DNA from: Collybiopsis luxurians FD-317 M1
Lineage: Eukaryota > Basidiomycota > Agaricomycetes > Agaricales > Omphalotaceae
Direction of reading: 5' to 3'
Length of the DNA: 64,000 nt
Assembly: GCA_000827265.1 (NCBI GenBank)
Contig: KN834778.1
Location: 75,097 to 139,096, forward strand
Shown piece after piece: positions 32,501-43,955 of this stretch (position 1 is its first letter; each line of letters opens with the position of its first letter). Below the pieces are notes generated by a model. It was not told the origin of the DNA. It did not search any database and saw nothing but the letters and a program-made list of their open reading frames with translations. The position numbers and the translations under genes were made by a program.

Positions 32501-33272
32501 AAATCAGAGTTCTCAAGGTGATGCCATACCATCTTTATTTTTTTCTGTCGTACTTAGCCTATTAACAGGAGCGGCGCCGATACCTTCGCAGTCTTTTACA
32601 ATCTGGAACAGCTACCGTCCCTGTTTCGACTTCTCGACGTTTTCCTCGGTCCTCTCGGGAGGACCCCCCGCATACTTTACTACCCATCATGCCAGGATAC
32701 ACCGTCCTGGTCATCGACACTAACATTCTCTTATCCTCACTTTCAATGTTTGCTTCTCTGGTAGAGAGCAATCGTTGGACGATTATGGTCCCTTTACCTG
32801 TCGTCATGGAGCTGGATGGACTAAAGACCAATTCCACCGATCTGGGCAGGGCCGCAACGGCCGCGCTGGATTACGTCACTTCCCACATTCGTTCGCATTC
32901 CCTTTCCCTCAAGATCCAAACTTCAAAGGGCAACTATCTCGCCAACCTCAACGTTCGAACGGAGCAAGTCGATTTTTCGATGGACAATGCTGAACGTAGC
33001 ATGGATGATTTGATTCTGAAAGCTGCTTTCTGGCATCAGGAACACTGGGTGGATCGCTCAGCGCTGCTAAACGCTGAGGCTCTTGCCGGTATCGATCCGG
33101 TTAAAGTTGTCCTGCTTAGCTTAGACCGGAATCGTGAGTCAAACAATTTCGACGAGCCTAAATTACTGATTCTTATCTTTGCCTTTTTACAGTTCGTCTC
33201 AAGGCTCGCTCACGAGAACTACCCGCTGCCGGCGAAAAGGACCTTGCCTCTCTACTTGCAAATGGCACCTGA
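29541..33272 (+). CDS. SMG6/EST1-like protein with EST1 helical domain and C-terminal PIN domain
   Basis: Six exons (29541-29650, 29706-30536, 30588-31250, 31299-32517, 32569-33133, 33193-33272) give 1155 aa. A disordered Ser/Pro-rich N-terminus is followed by FANQLKRLYRNITSLETKI, a 14-3-3-like/TPR EST1 region (ARDWYGTGIIDQPGTGKLHHHLGLL; YHFVKSMVSLHPFPNSRENVL), an EST1 DNA/RNA-binding part, an acidic spacer near residue 920, and a PIN domain starting YTVLVIDTNILL with LPVVMELDGLK and acidic DDLILKA. The PIN acidic residues look intact, as in the SMG6 endonuclease of nonsense-mediated decay. A telomerase role is possible from the EST1 name but not shown by sequence. Confidence 0.9.
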
Positions 33273-33694
33273 AGGTCCGCGAGATGATTCAGACCCATTC
33301 GTTTCTTTTTCGTGTGTCTCTATCGATGACATGCCACTATCTGTTGATGGACGGAGGATTGTGATCTTCTTACGCTGTCCCAACAGTGCAGCCCGCAGCG
33401 AGTCCGATCGATGCATGAATAATCGCGGGCCATGACATGGCTTGCTCATTCTGCTACTATAGCCAGTCATGTATAACCGGTCATTCATGCACAAGAACTT
33501 TTACTCGTTGATACCCCGCCACTGGCTTCGTATATGATACCATTCATTTTGTAAATTATTCTATCTATCGTCATCTGCCGCTCTTTCTACTTGGGTTCTC
33601 ATTTGTAACGTGGTTTACATACATTTCTGTATCGTATCGTTTATTCAATGAAGCTGTAAACCAGAGACTACCATGCAGGATAAGTGTTGTACAA
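33273..33694. other. Intergenic, convergent 3' regions of SMG6-like and DBR1 genes
   Basis: 422 bp, AT-rich towards the DBR1 side. Only 3' UTR-like sequence is seen. Confidence 0.55.
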
Positions 33695-35397
33695 CTATTC
33701 AACTCGAGAGACCTTGACTCCATCTGGATTTACAAAATTATACACCATCAACATTCTACAGAAAGCCTCCGTCTGAGGGTTAGAGTATGCCGGGGGCTGC
33801 TTGGATTTGTCCTTCCCGGCCGTATGCGAGTTGGGACCGGGTGCAGTGTGCGCAAATTGCTGGATGTCCTGTACTCTCACCTTTCCTCCTTCAGGAACGT
33901 TATGACGAACCCATTCGAGATTTTCTTCTACCATAGCTCTCGCTACGTTTTCGGAGGGAAAAGATTGTTGTTGTTTCGAAAGAGAGACGTGCGGGTGGAA
34001 AGCTCGGGTTATGGCAAGCCAATGGGGGTCGTAGGTAAGGATCGGTGATGAGGATTGACCTGATGTCGCCTGTGAAGGCGCGGACATCGCCCCACCAGAC
34101 GTCGAAGGAGAATGATAATCTGCTACGTTTGTTACCGTAGGAAGATCAGGTGTATCGACATCAATAACCTACGCAGGTCAGTGTCATTATAGTGTGCTGT
34201 CAACTGTATCATTCACTCACTTCCAAAAACTTTCTTTTCGGTAAACACTTGTCTAATGCGATGAATTGAGTGGACCAACCTTCTGACGGGGACAACCGAA
34301 GCAAAGGAGGTTCTGATGGCGGTGGCGGCGGCGGCGGAACGGCAACGTCGAAATCTGCATCCCCGTCCAAATCATTTAGTATGATCTCGTCTACATTCCT
34401 TGACGTAGAAGCAGGGGATGGATTCAGAGTTGACTCGACGGTGATTGGGGCCTCCGCCGTTGCCCCCTCAAGCTCCTCATCATCTATCACGATCTCATCT
34501 GGATTCTTCGCCTTTTCGAATGATGGTTTTTCGGGCGTCGAACCTGAAGTTCCCCACCAAATTCGAACGTCAAAGCCGACATGCAAATGGGCACTGAACC
34601 ACCAGCGTGGCCTGAGCACATTCAACAACCCCATCAAGGGTGGACTTCCTAACTTGCCCTCAGCAACTTCTTGTTTGAAGTGCGGTTTCTTTCTGAGCAA
34701 CTGATTTACGGCGGAGGGGTGAGCATAGGAGGTTATATCGAGTGGCCAATCGTGCGATAAGAAGATCGTGGTAGGTGTACTGGTGGGCGATGAAGGAGGA
34801 AGTAGGGATAATTGACGGATGGCAGATTCACGGATGTGATAAATGGATCGCACATCGTCTTTGGAATAGGGTTGGCGTTCAAAATAGCCTGGCTGACTTG
34901 TTAATGAAGAGGGAAAAGTAAACAGAACGAACATGGATACCCTTGTTGAAATTGTACGCTTTGAAGATACCAGAAGCACCTGATATGCGGATACCATTGA
35001 CCAGGACGGATCCTGCGAAACCAAGAAAATAGATATTTGGAGCTACCCATCCACCGTAGAATCTAAGAGTTGGATGAAAAAGAGAGATGAAAGACGGGTG
35101 AAATGAGGACTCTCACAATTCCCAAAAATAGTTACTGGCCTCATGGTTTCCGCCGATTACAATAGTTAAGACTGGAGCTTTCTTCTCTCCGGTATAATAC
35201 TTGTAGAATTCACCAAGTTCTTTGTACTTGTCTGGGACAGCCATGCATTGTAGATCCCGCTCGTTTCTGATTGCCTGGAAATCGCCGCAAACGAGGAGGA
35301 GGTCGACTTTGTAATTATTAGCAGATTCGAGGGACTGAATGGTGGAATAGATTGTGGGTAGCTGACCATGGCAGCAGCCCTGAATTGCGATTTTCAT
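33695..35397 (-). CDS. DBR1: RNA lariat debranching enzyme DBR1
   Basis: Hydrolyses the 2'-5' bond of excised intron lariats in the nucleus. Exons 35397-35117, 35062-34941, 34888-34221 and 34168-33695 give 514 aa. The metallophosphoesterase fold is intact: [13 protein letters not shown] with the DBR1-specific Cys, [57 protein letters not shown], and [12 protein letters not shown] Pro/Ser linker with a polyproline tract (PPPPPPP) separates it from the C-terminal [20 protein letters not shown] domain. I chose the ATG at 35397 because [11 protein letters not shown] is the family start. Divergent from GAD, 138 bp apart. Confidence 0.94.
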
Positions 35398-35535
35398 ATC
35401 GCGTTTTGTAAACGCGTCGTGAAAGTAACTGATGAAAAACTGCGCCACAGCTATTTTCAGAACATCAGCCATGTCGTCATCCTTCCTCTCCCTTATAAAA
35501 TCCAAATCTCCTTCCCGTCGTCATACCATCCAACA

Positions 35536-37820
35536 ATGGCCCTTTCAAAGGTACCACCATCTTCTTCCTTGTTCACCTTCTCTGTCTCTCATTATTTTTT
35601 TTTTTCGCAGCATATCAACGCCGATCGTCTTGTTCAAGATGCTCATGTACGTGCTCTCTTCTCTGTCTCTTTTTACAACCATCTGCAACCCTTTTACAAC
35701 TCAGGACAAAAAGTCCAAACACCACAAGCTCACCGGAATAAACCAGAACTCAATTTCACACTCTTATGGTGCGAGATATGGGACGCAACCCATACCTAAA
35801 TATCACTTTGCCAGCAAGGTTTTTGTCTACTCTAAGGTTTCTTTTCAGTTTTCGTTCTGATTTTCATGTCAAGGGCATTGATGCTGATGCGGCCTACCAA
35901 CTTATTCATGATGAACTCGCTCTAGGTGATATTCTTCTAGAGCTGTCAATACCTAAAGTTTACTCTATGTTAATTCTCTAGACGGCTCGCCTGTTTTGAA
36001 TCTCGCTTCTTTTGTCCACACCTGGATGCCTTCTCAAGCTGACAAACTCATGCAAGTAAGTATCGATGCCTCAGCCGTTATCAACCTGGTCGCTCAGACC
36101 ATTGTTCTGCAGGAAAATATGACCAAAAATCTTATCGATGCCGATGAGTACCCTGCGACGCGTACGTACCATCCCCATGCCTAATCGCGACAGGACCTTG
36201 ATGGTCTACACAGAACACATCCACACTCGCTGTATCTCAATCCTTGCCGACCTTTGGCACGCTCCCAGCGCAAAACAGGCAATTGGCACGGCCACAACCG
36301 GTTCTTCCGAGGCCATTCAATTGGGGGGATTGGCTATGAAAAGAATCTGGCAAGACAAGAGGAAAGCTGCCGGCTTGAGCATTCACGAACCTGGGTACTC
36401 CTTTCGCTAAGACACATTGACTATTTGAATTAATCTGTGACCCAGGCCTAACATTGTCATGGGCGCAAACGCCCAGGTGGCTCTCGAAAAATTTGCTCGC
36501 TATTTTGAAGTCGAATGTAGATTGGTTCCCATTTCTGTTGAGAGCAAATATCGTTTGGATCCAAAGAAAGCCATGGAATACGTGGATGAAAACACCATTG
36601 GAGTCTTTGTGATTCTCGGATCTACATACACTGGACACTATGAACCAGTGAAAGAAATGGCCGATCTACTTGACGAGTACGAAGCAAAGACCGGTCATTC
36701 TGTTCCTATTCACGGTCCGTTGATCAATCGTAAGATTTTGCGCTGGCTAATTGCTGAGCAGTCGATGGCGCCTCGGGAGGCTTTGTCGCTCCATTTGCTA
36801 ACCCTCAACTCTTGTGGGACTTCAAAATTCCAAGGGTAGTTAGCATCAATACCTCTGGTCATAAATTTGGTTTATCCTATGTCGGAGTTGGTAAGTATTA
36901 TAATCTTTGCTCTGCATGCCCCCTGTTGAACGCATTCCTAGGTTGGGTCGTTTGGCGTGACAAGGCTCACCTTCCCAAGGACCTCATCTTTGAGTTGCAT
37001 TACCTTGGATCCGTAGAATATAGCGTATGCATCAATTCATTGGACCAAGGGTCGATTTGTGTCTCAATGCTTGTTTCACTAGTTTTCGCTCAACTTTTCT
37101 CGACCGGCGGCACCCATCATCGCTCAGTACTTCAACCTTATTCACCTGGGATTCGAAGGTTATCGAAATGTCGCTCTGGATGATTTGCGTAATGCTAGGC
37201 TTTTGAGTCGGGCTCTGGAGAAGAGTGGATATTATACAGTGCTCAGTGACATTCACAGAAAAAAATCAGGAGCCGGAGCTGCAATCAAAGAGGTCGTCGG
37301 TATCGACGACGATGTAGATGTGGGCTTTTCTTTTCTTTTAAAAAAGAACTTTTTGTTCATCGGTGATGTCACGCAGGACTATGAACCTGGCCTCCCTGTA
37401 GTCTCGTTCCGCTTCTCGGACGACTTCCAGAAGCAATATTCCGATATCCAGCAAAAATGGATTCAGACTCTTCTGAGGGCCAGAGGATGGTACGTCATTA
37501 TTGCCGTTCTAATAAAGGGCAACTAAATGACTCTCGTTCTCATCAGGATTGTCCCCAATTACGAGCTTGCTCCCGACTTGCAACAGGTCGAAATTCTTCG
37601 TGTTGTCGTGCGCGAAAACATGACCGAAGTGCTCATTGACCAATTGGTTACCGATCTAATGGAAATTACCGAGGAGCTCATGAAAGCGGATTCACCTGTT
37701 CATGCCTTGAATGCACTCGGTCATGGACACGCTAGCTCGTCCAAAACTGAGCACAAGCATGGTAAATTGGAAAAAGGGGAGGGTAGTGCATCTTCGGGAA
37801 CATACGCCAAACAATGCTAA
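35536..37820 (+). CDS. Glutamate decarboxylase
   Basis: PLP enzyme converting glutamate to GABA (GABA shunt). It starts with a 15-nt coding exon (35536-35550, MALSK) and a 36-nt exon (35611-35646), and continues through about a dozen more short exons to the TAA at 37818. Visible: [94 protein letters not shown], and the PLP-lysine motif [18 protein letters not shown]. The C-terminal 40 residues are His/Lys/Ser-rich and poorly conserved; I see no clear calmodulin-binding helix. Gene identity is secure, a few inner junctions are my best phase-consistent choices. Confidence 0.92.
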
Positions 37821-38048
37821 AGGCAAGAAGCAGGAAGTTAAAGAATGTGGAATTCCTTTGTATACTAAGTATCGTGAGCTTGCGGCTGTGGGAGAGTACT
37901 CAATGTACAAAATGTACAAGACGGACTGTAAAACAAGTGCGTGAATATATGTATGATTGTCGGAATCGCACAAACAGAAATGGATTAACCATGTCCATAT
38001 ACAACGACTCTTCTGTGCTGCAAGTAATCAAGACTCACTATTCAATAT
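37821..38048. other. Intergenic spacer
   Basis: 228 bp between the GAD stop and the stop of the small minus-strand ORF; probably 3' UTR. Confidence 0.5.
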
Positions 38049-38459
38049 TCATGAGCGACAAAGCATAGGCGTACTCCAATCCGCGTTCCTTTCAAATTGT
38101 TGTATTTCATTCTCCGACCAAGGTACTACTAGCAACTGCAGTCCCTGTGGCTGGAATTTCATCCAAAGGTCGTTGACTCTGGTTCGGACCGTTCTATCAG
38201 CTGTAAATACTAAAAAGGAGATTCGTACAGTCAAAGTGTCTAGAAGGACCACTACTGCGCAGATCAAGTCAGTCACATGCTGGAAAATGAGGGAGGTAAG
38301 AGGGAAGTCAGTACCTGGTCCCTGGATATCGCAGATCGAGGCTGCCCTCATGGAAAATCTCATGTCTCTCTTTACTTGTGGCTTCGAGTTAGCATTCATG
38401 ACCATCTTTTGCAGGTATTCTGCCACCCTTCCGACTTGATCATTAGCCGTCATCGTCAT
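38049..38459 (-). CDS. Hypothetical small protein
   Basis: Open minus-strand frame of 136 codons from the ATG at 38459 (MTMTANDQVGRVAEYLQKMV...). It has an amphipathic N-terminal half rich in Met and Arg, RFSMRAASICDIQGP, and a C-terminal half with TVRTRVNDLWMKFQPQGLQLL. The middle 60 nt (from about 38308 to 38246) carry good donor and acceptor signals (GTACTG, CGCAG), so an in-frame intron may be present and the mature product shorter. No family recognised. Lying alone between GAD and a divergent membrane-protein gene, it is plausible but unproven. Confidence 0.35.
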   Translation of the reverse strand: MTMTANDQVGRVAEYLQKMVMNANSKPQVKRDMRFSMRAASICDIQGPGTDFPLTSLIFQHVTDLICAVVVLLDTLTVRISFLVFTADRTVRTRVNDLWMKFQPQGLQLLVVPWSENEIQQFERNADWSTPMLCRS

Positions 38460-38878
38460 CCAATTTCGCAGCGCGCTCACTGACACTGTGGCAGAACGTA
38501 CATACGTGATGTGTTTGACGAATATGTATCACATCTATCACACTTGTGCTCATTCAATGTGCTACATAGCATCTGATGAAGGCTTTAGCAACCGTTACAT
38601 GCCACTGTTTCGGTCACCGTATAGTTACGTATGGGTACGGCAACAAGCGCAACTGTGAAATTCTTTCTCACATCTTCGTCTATCTGTAGTTCTGTTCCGT
38701 CTTTCCTTCTTTCCTCCTTTCGTTTTCCTTCGAGATCGGTTGTGGCAGCAAGCCTGCCAGTCCATTCCTTTACTTCGCCTTCATTTGTCCAGCTTCACTT
38801 TTTTTTGGTGGGGTATTCAGCTGGGCCGGCCTCTGAAATGCTTTGTGTTTCTTGAATTATTGCGACGATACGAAATAG
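38460..38878. other. Divergent intergenic region
   Basis: 419 bp between the small minus-strand ORF and the multi-TM gene. A 74-codon plus-strand frame at 38631-38855 is Ser-rich without resemblance to anything; the T/C-rich tract around 38690-38720 looks like promoter or leader sequence. Confidence 0.45.
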
Positions 38879-41350
38879 ATGGGAACCCTCTGTCTATCTC
38901 AGGCCTTGATTCTTCGCTGCGAGTCTTTGACCCAAATTCAAGATATTGCTCTGTTTATTCCTACCTGCGTGGAGGTCCTATTTGCCTCATCTTTGATTTT
39001 TAGGACATGGAGATCTGACCGGTGTGTGCTGAAAGCATTTTATGTGACTGCATACTGAATCGTCATCCAGAATGCTTCTCTTTTTGACATTCGAAGGCTG
39101 GGTCTACTTTGCACTGGCTTTGCTTGAATTATTGTCACATATCCTTCCTGCTGTGCGGGACAATCTTAACGTTTTTAAGGACATTGACATAGTCCTTGGT
39201 ATGTCCTCAACCCCTTTTGTTAAACTTGGCTCATTTCATATAGGTGCTTTGTCTTCTTTTCCTTTATTTCTGTACTATCTCTTTTTATGCTTCTTTACAA
39301 TTACTAAGCTTCTGGACGGTGTTCCCCACTGGCTGCGAAGATTTGGCACATTTACACTGCTACTTCTCATCCCGGTCATATTAGCTCTTAACGAAGTGGC
39401 TTCTTTTATTGGGGTTACCCACCGAAGTGAGTCCAACCCGCATTCTCCATCCCAAATACTTTTTACTCAACATAATGCTAGCTATCAACTCCTCGACTGC
39501 AATCGGCTTCAGTAGTGCACACGACAAGACGCTTTGGACTTTCTTCACTGACTTTGATATTGGTTTCGTTGCTGGTTATCAAGCTTTCCACTTTTCCTTT
39601 GCGTTTTTCCGGTTGACGAAAGCGTTTCTGGAGCAGGAACGTATTGAGTCCACCAATGCCGATGAAGCTCTGCTGTTCAAGGGAACCGGTTGGATTGCTT
39701 TCGGAATCAAGTTGGGCGCTGTAGAAAGCGTTATCGGTTTCGTACAACCACACTTTGGCGTAGTGCTTGCGAGGAGAATTATTCGCACCCTGGCAAGAGC
39801 ATCATTGACTATCGGCGTGTTTAAAGGGTGCGTTGTGAGCAAAGAGGGTCTCAATATGTAGACTTATATGCGTGGTTAAAAGGCTTGACGTTTCTGAAGA
39901 TTTCCAGCAAGTTCGCGAAGAAATTTTAACTGGGAATCGAAACAGATCCTTCCGCGGTTCTCGCCTTCGCCCCCTTATATCTGACCCTCGTCTCTCTACT
40001 TTCCGACAGTTATCTCCTGGAGCAACTCAAGCGGTTTTCAATAACTTTCGTGAAAAAGATCCTCCTCGTACTGCCGCTAGCGTGCCTATGACCCCAGGAC
40101 AACGTGTCACTGTCCACCTTGATGCTGGCAGAGCTCCAACCTTGAATTTACGGTTCTCTGCGTTTGATATGCCAAGTCCTGCTGAAATCGTTGAAAGCGT
40201 AAAGTCCCGACCGGCTTCGGAGTGGATGTCGACCGCTCCTTCGCGTAGATCTTCGTACTATGCTAATTCAACAATGACTCGGCACACTATCGCAATGTCA
40301 GAAGTACCTCCTCTTCCTGGTGGTCCAGAAACGGAATCTACACTTCAGCCGATTCACAATGCTTTTACCCATACCCGAGATGTCTCTAACATTACCGCAG
40401 ACTCTGGTTTCCGAGACTCAGTGAATTCGTTAAGTTATAGCGATGTCCGAAATCTGGCTTCCCAGTTCCCTGGCTTACCGCCTAGGGTGACGTCTGCGTC
40501 CCAGAAGGCGCAGCTTCGGACGGCCCAGATTTCTTCTCAGCAATCTTCCAAGGATCTTACAACCCTGTCACAATCATCTCTCACCAAAACACCCTCTCTT
40601 TCCACTAGTAACTCTCTACGCCGAAAACCTGCCCCTCGCGCATCCCTCGTCCTTGCTCCCACATCGATAGATCCATTTGGTGACGAGGAAACCCAAACTG
40701 GGGTAAGGCTACCCACTCCTCTCGGAGCATCTGAACACGCGCATCAAATGAGCATTGCTCTTTCTACCGCTGCCACCACTGCCGGTTCGCTTTTCACCCG
40801 TCCGCAATCATCTTCGCAGCCAACTTCCGGTTATTTCACAACTCCTACCACTGGCCAGACAGAGGATCCGTTCAAGTATGATGCGCAGAGGAGAATTGCA
40901 GGCCGGAGTCGGTCCAGTGCTGTACCTTCTGAACTTCCTTCGGTAATGGAGAGCAATGGGACCCCGAGAGCTAGGCATAATCGTGGAAAGAGTATGGAAA
41001 GTCTCGATATTGCATGGCTACAGCGACCAGAGTCAGAGGAATATGACGTAGGATATTCCGAGGAGGCTACGATTGTGCGAGCGATCCGAGGAAAGATCTC
41101 AGGGCCCACATCGCTTCCAAAACGTCGATCTCGCTCAGCTCCTCGAATCAAGAGTATTGGAAAAGCTCCAAGAAAATATACACCTTCTCCTACTCATACG
41201 AGTTACACCAGGGAAAGCATATATATCGAGCCTATCGTCATTCCACCTAGGCAATATGGATATCCCAATGTCGAACTAGAACAAGGCACTTTGAATGGCT
41301 CGGTATTAAACCAGTCATTGAGGGATTCGAACATCCTGGGTCAAGGTTAA
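38879..41350 (+). CDS. Multi-pass membrane protein with long Ser/Thr-rich cytosolic tail
   Basis: Five exons (38879-39021, 39071-39198, 39244-39426, 39482-39827, 39883-41350) give 755 aa, frame-closed. At least six hydrophobic segments occupy the first 260 residues: IALFIPTCVEVLFASSLIF, VYFALALLELLSHIL, PLFLYYLFLCFFTI, LLLLIPVILALNEVASFIG, IGFVAGYQAFHFSFAFF, GWIAFGIKLGAVESVIGF. The remaining 490 residues are disordered and rich in Ser, Thr, Pro and Arg, with many SP/TP and RSxS-like sites. The layout recalls a receptor-like or sensor membrane protein, but no family was recognised. The start at 38879 is the first in-frame ATG; the CTCAG just after it could be an acceptor, so an upstream exon is possible. 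Confidence 0.75.
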
Positions 41351-41489
41351 TAAATCCCACTTATTTCAGATGATCTAGATTCGGGCATTTCTTCGATTCC
41401 ATTGTAATATTGATTTGCTGTGTACTAATGTACATATGTACTCGAATTCACATACCGGATGCACACAGGTACTACCGAGTACGAGTACG

Positions 41490-42689
41490 TCAGGATCGTA
41501 GTAAAACTTCGCCTGATTTACCCATCCAATTCCAACGCCGATTGGGATTTATGTGAGTGTTTGGCCGTAAACAGATGTTTCGACGCGCACATTCGGCTAC
41601 AATTCTGGCAATATTCCTAGCATCCTAGAGAAACGGAACACATCAGCAAGGACATATGTATAAGGGATTAATATATTAACATCAATTCCAGAATGTTTTC
41701 GTCCCTCGAAAGGAGACAATCCAAGGACTCGCAGTTGGGAGGCTATGTTGAGAGATGGTCGCTTTGGATGATTCAGCGCCTGGATAGAGCGTTAAGCGGA
41801 TGCGAAAACGTTCACAGAATGAACGCACAAGCATAGCCTTCATTTTTCGACCTCGGTAATTTTGCATGATTGACCAGTCAGTCACCAATCTGTGAACGTC
41901 AAGAATATCTCCTCGTAGCCAGGCAGGCATGGGAGTCTGGAGTACGGAATGAGTTCTTAGGTTATCTTTGGGGGATCGGACATGGTCAGCTTACTTGCGA
42001 TATAAAGCATGTCTTTACAACAAAATCTCGCACATCGTAGGGACCATCGGAGCACCATGTGAACCGTACAAGGGGTTTACCGGAGCTCTCTTCAAGAACG
42101 CCATTCCTGACCAAGAAGTGGAAAACAGAGTCTAGAACTTGCGTAAAGGTTGGGGCATTATCCACCTGCGGCTAAACAGATTTCTCGTCGTGAATCACAC
42201 CTAAAATGAGCACAGTATATAGCAGCACACCTGTGTGATGCCGGTGAGCTCCTGGCAGAATTTGGAGAGATTTGGCTTCCACAAAGGTTTCACAAAGCTG
42301 CGAAATTCATCAACAAGGACCAAATCACTTCTTTCCTCGTCGTTCTTCCATTTCATAAGGCACACAGGAAATTCCTTTTCGAATGAGAGAAATGATCTAT
42401 TCGTACGAGAAGAAAATGCTCATACAATTATTTCATTGGGGTAATCAAAACCAGATCCTTCTTGACATGTGCCTTCAACGTCCAAAATCAAAAATACATC
42501 GTAAGGTTGTCTGAGTTTAACATCGTGTTTCGGTTCAGGTTCATGGGGCAAAACGATTTGTTCTTGATGTTCGGTCTCCAGATTATTCTTTGAATCTATA
42601 GTGGATTGAGGTCGCGTCCAAAATTTGAATAAAAAGAATGCAAGCAACGCAGGAATTGCAATATTAATTGCCGTCCAAGCGTTCAACAT
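41490..42689 (-). CDS. ERI1-type 3'-5' exoribonuclease with N-terminal membrane segment
   Basis: DEDDh exonuclease of 306 aa. Exons 42689-42426, 42374-42231, 42165-41995, 41936-41829, 41779-41681 and 41624-41490. The catalytic core is complete: DVFLILDVEGTCQEG (Asp and Glu), NEIIEFPVCLM, LTGITQAQ-type TGITQVDNAPTF, TWCSDGPYDVRDF (Asp), RPSLNIASQLRVLGL, and HSGIDDARNIARIV (His and Asp). ERI1 family members trim small RNAs, histone mRNA ends or 5.8S rRNA. Unlike typical members, it begins with one hydrophobic helix (INIAIPALLAFFLFKFW), suggesting an organelle or ER membrane anchor. Divergent from CMS1, 69 bp between starts. Confidence 0.9.
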
Positions 42690-42758
42690 TTCTCAAGTAA
42701 AAGTAGATGGCGCCTGTTTAGCAAATTAAGCGCCCTCAATTCTCCCGGTATTTCTGAC

Positions 42759-43890
42759 ATGGGAGGCGACGATTTGGATGACTTCGTCCTCGACGAAGAG
42801 TTTCTCGCAATTTCAGGCGACGAATCGGCTGAGCCAGTCGATGATTCACCTTCACAAGAAGATCAAACTGAACCCTCCGACAACTCTACTGTTCGACAAG
42901 CAAAGAAACGAAAGCAGAGAGAAAAGAACAAAGAACGCAAATTAAAGGTCCGGTTTCGAGTTTTCGTATATGCGTCCAGATTATCGTTCTGAATGTAGCA
43001 CTGCTATTCAGCGGCAGAAGTTGATCGAATCTACAGAGTCAGAGGAACCACATTCGATAGCAGAAAGTTCTCCTCATGAGCTAGCTGAATACCTGTACTC
43101 TGTACAAGCAAAATCGTTTCCAAAGCTATCTGTGTTGGAATTAGAAGATATGCGCATACCAGGTCAGTGCGTGAATCTCATAGGAGTTGCGTACTCATCC
43201 TCATCCTAGAAACTTCAATCGCCGACACAACCAGCTGGGCTGGTCCTAGGACTCTAGACTGTTTGGCAGATTTTATTATCAAGAGTAACGACAATTCACT
43301 TTTCTTACAAGTTCTTGGGTTTGTTCACAATATTATCCAGTCCTTCCTAGTCTCCATACTCGGCTGTCACAAAAATCCAAAAACCCAGGATCGCCCACTC
43401 TTCTATTTATCACTGGGGCTGCTCTTCGAGTGGCTGACGTGACTCGCATCCTTAGAGACAAAAGATTGCGTGGAGAAAAAGGCGGCGAAGTCGCAAAGCT
43501 GTTTGCGCGCCATTTCAAACTCGCAGATCATTCTTCATACCTCAAACGCACGAAAATTGGCGCGGCTGCTGGAACACCAGGCAGAATAGGAAAATTGTTG
43601 TGCGAGACAGGTGCGTACAATTAGGCTGAAGGGTTGATTAGTGGTCTCAAAATTATATTAGATGCCCTAACGATTTCGGCACTTTCCCATATCATACTGG
43701 ATATCAGCCATAGGTATGGTTGGCAAATCCAACTGCATTGCTGTTTTCCTCACCTTTTCACAGGGACGCGAAGAAACGAAATCTGCTCGATATTCCAGAA
43801 AACAGGGACGAAATATTTAGAACAGTTTTGGGCAATCGGAAAACACTAGAGGCTATAAAAGCCGGAAAAATTCAAGTAGTCTTATTTTAA
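42759..43890 (+). CDS. CMS1: CMS1-like ribosome biogenesis protein
   Basis: Six exons (42759-42947, 43018-43162, 43210-43284, 43341-43610, 43662-43713, 43764-43890) give 285 aa. An acidic N-terminus leads to a basic nuclear-type stretch (KKRKQREKNKERKLK), then the Cms1 core: PTLLFITGAALRVADVTRILRDKR, VAKLFARHFKL, GAAAGTPGRIGKLL, and LLDIPENRDEIF..AIKAGKIQVVLF. The fold is a degenerate DEAD-box helicase-like domain; the yeast protein is found with U3-containing pre-ribosomes. Convergent with RFC2, 65 bp between stops. Confidence 0.88.
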
Positions 43891-43955
43891 ACATGTATTC
43901 TTCATGCAAATGTACAGACTAATCATACGAGCTTTGTATCGATAATAATAACGGA

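Noticed and set aside
31998..32516. Ser-rich minus-strand frame of 172 codons
   Set aside because: Antisense shadow of the acidic part of the SMG6-like gene (GAA/GAC codons read back as TTC/TCG).
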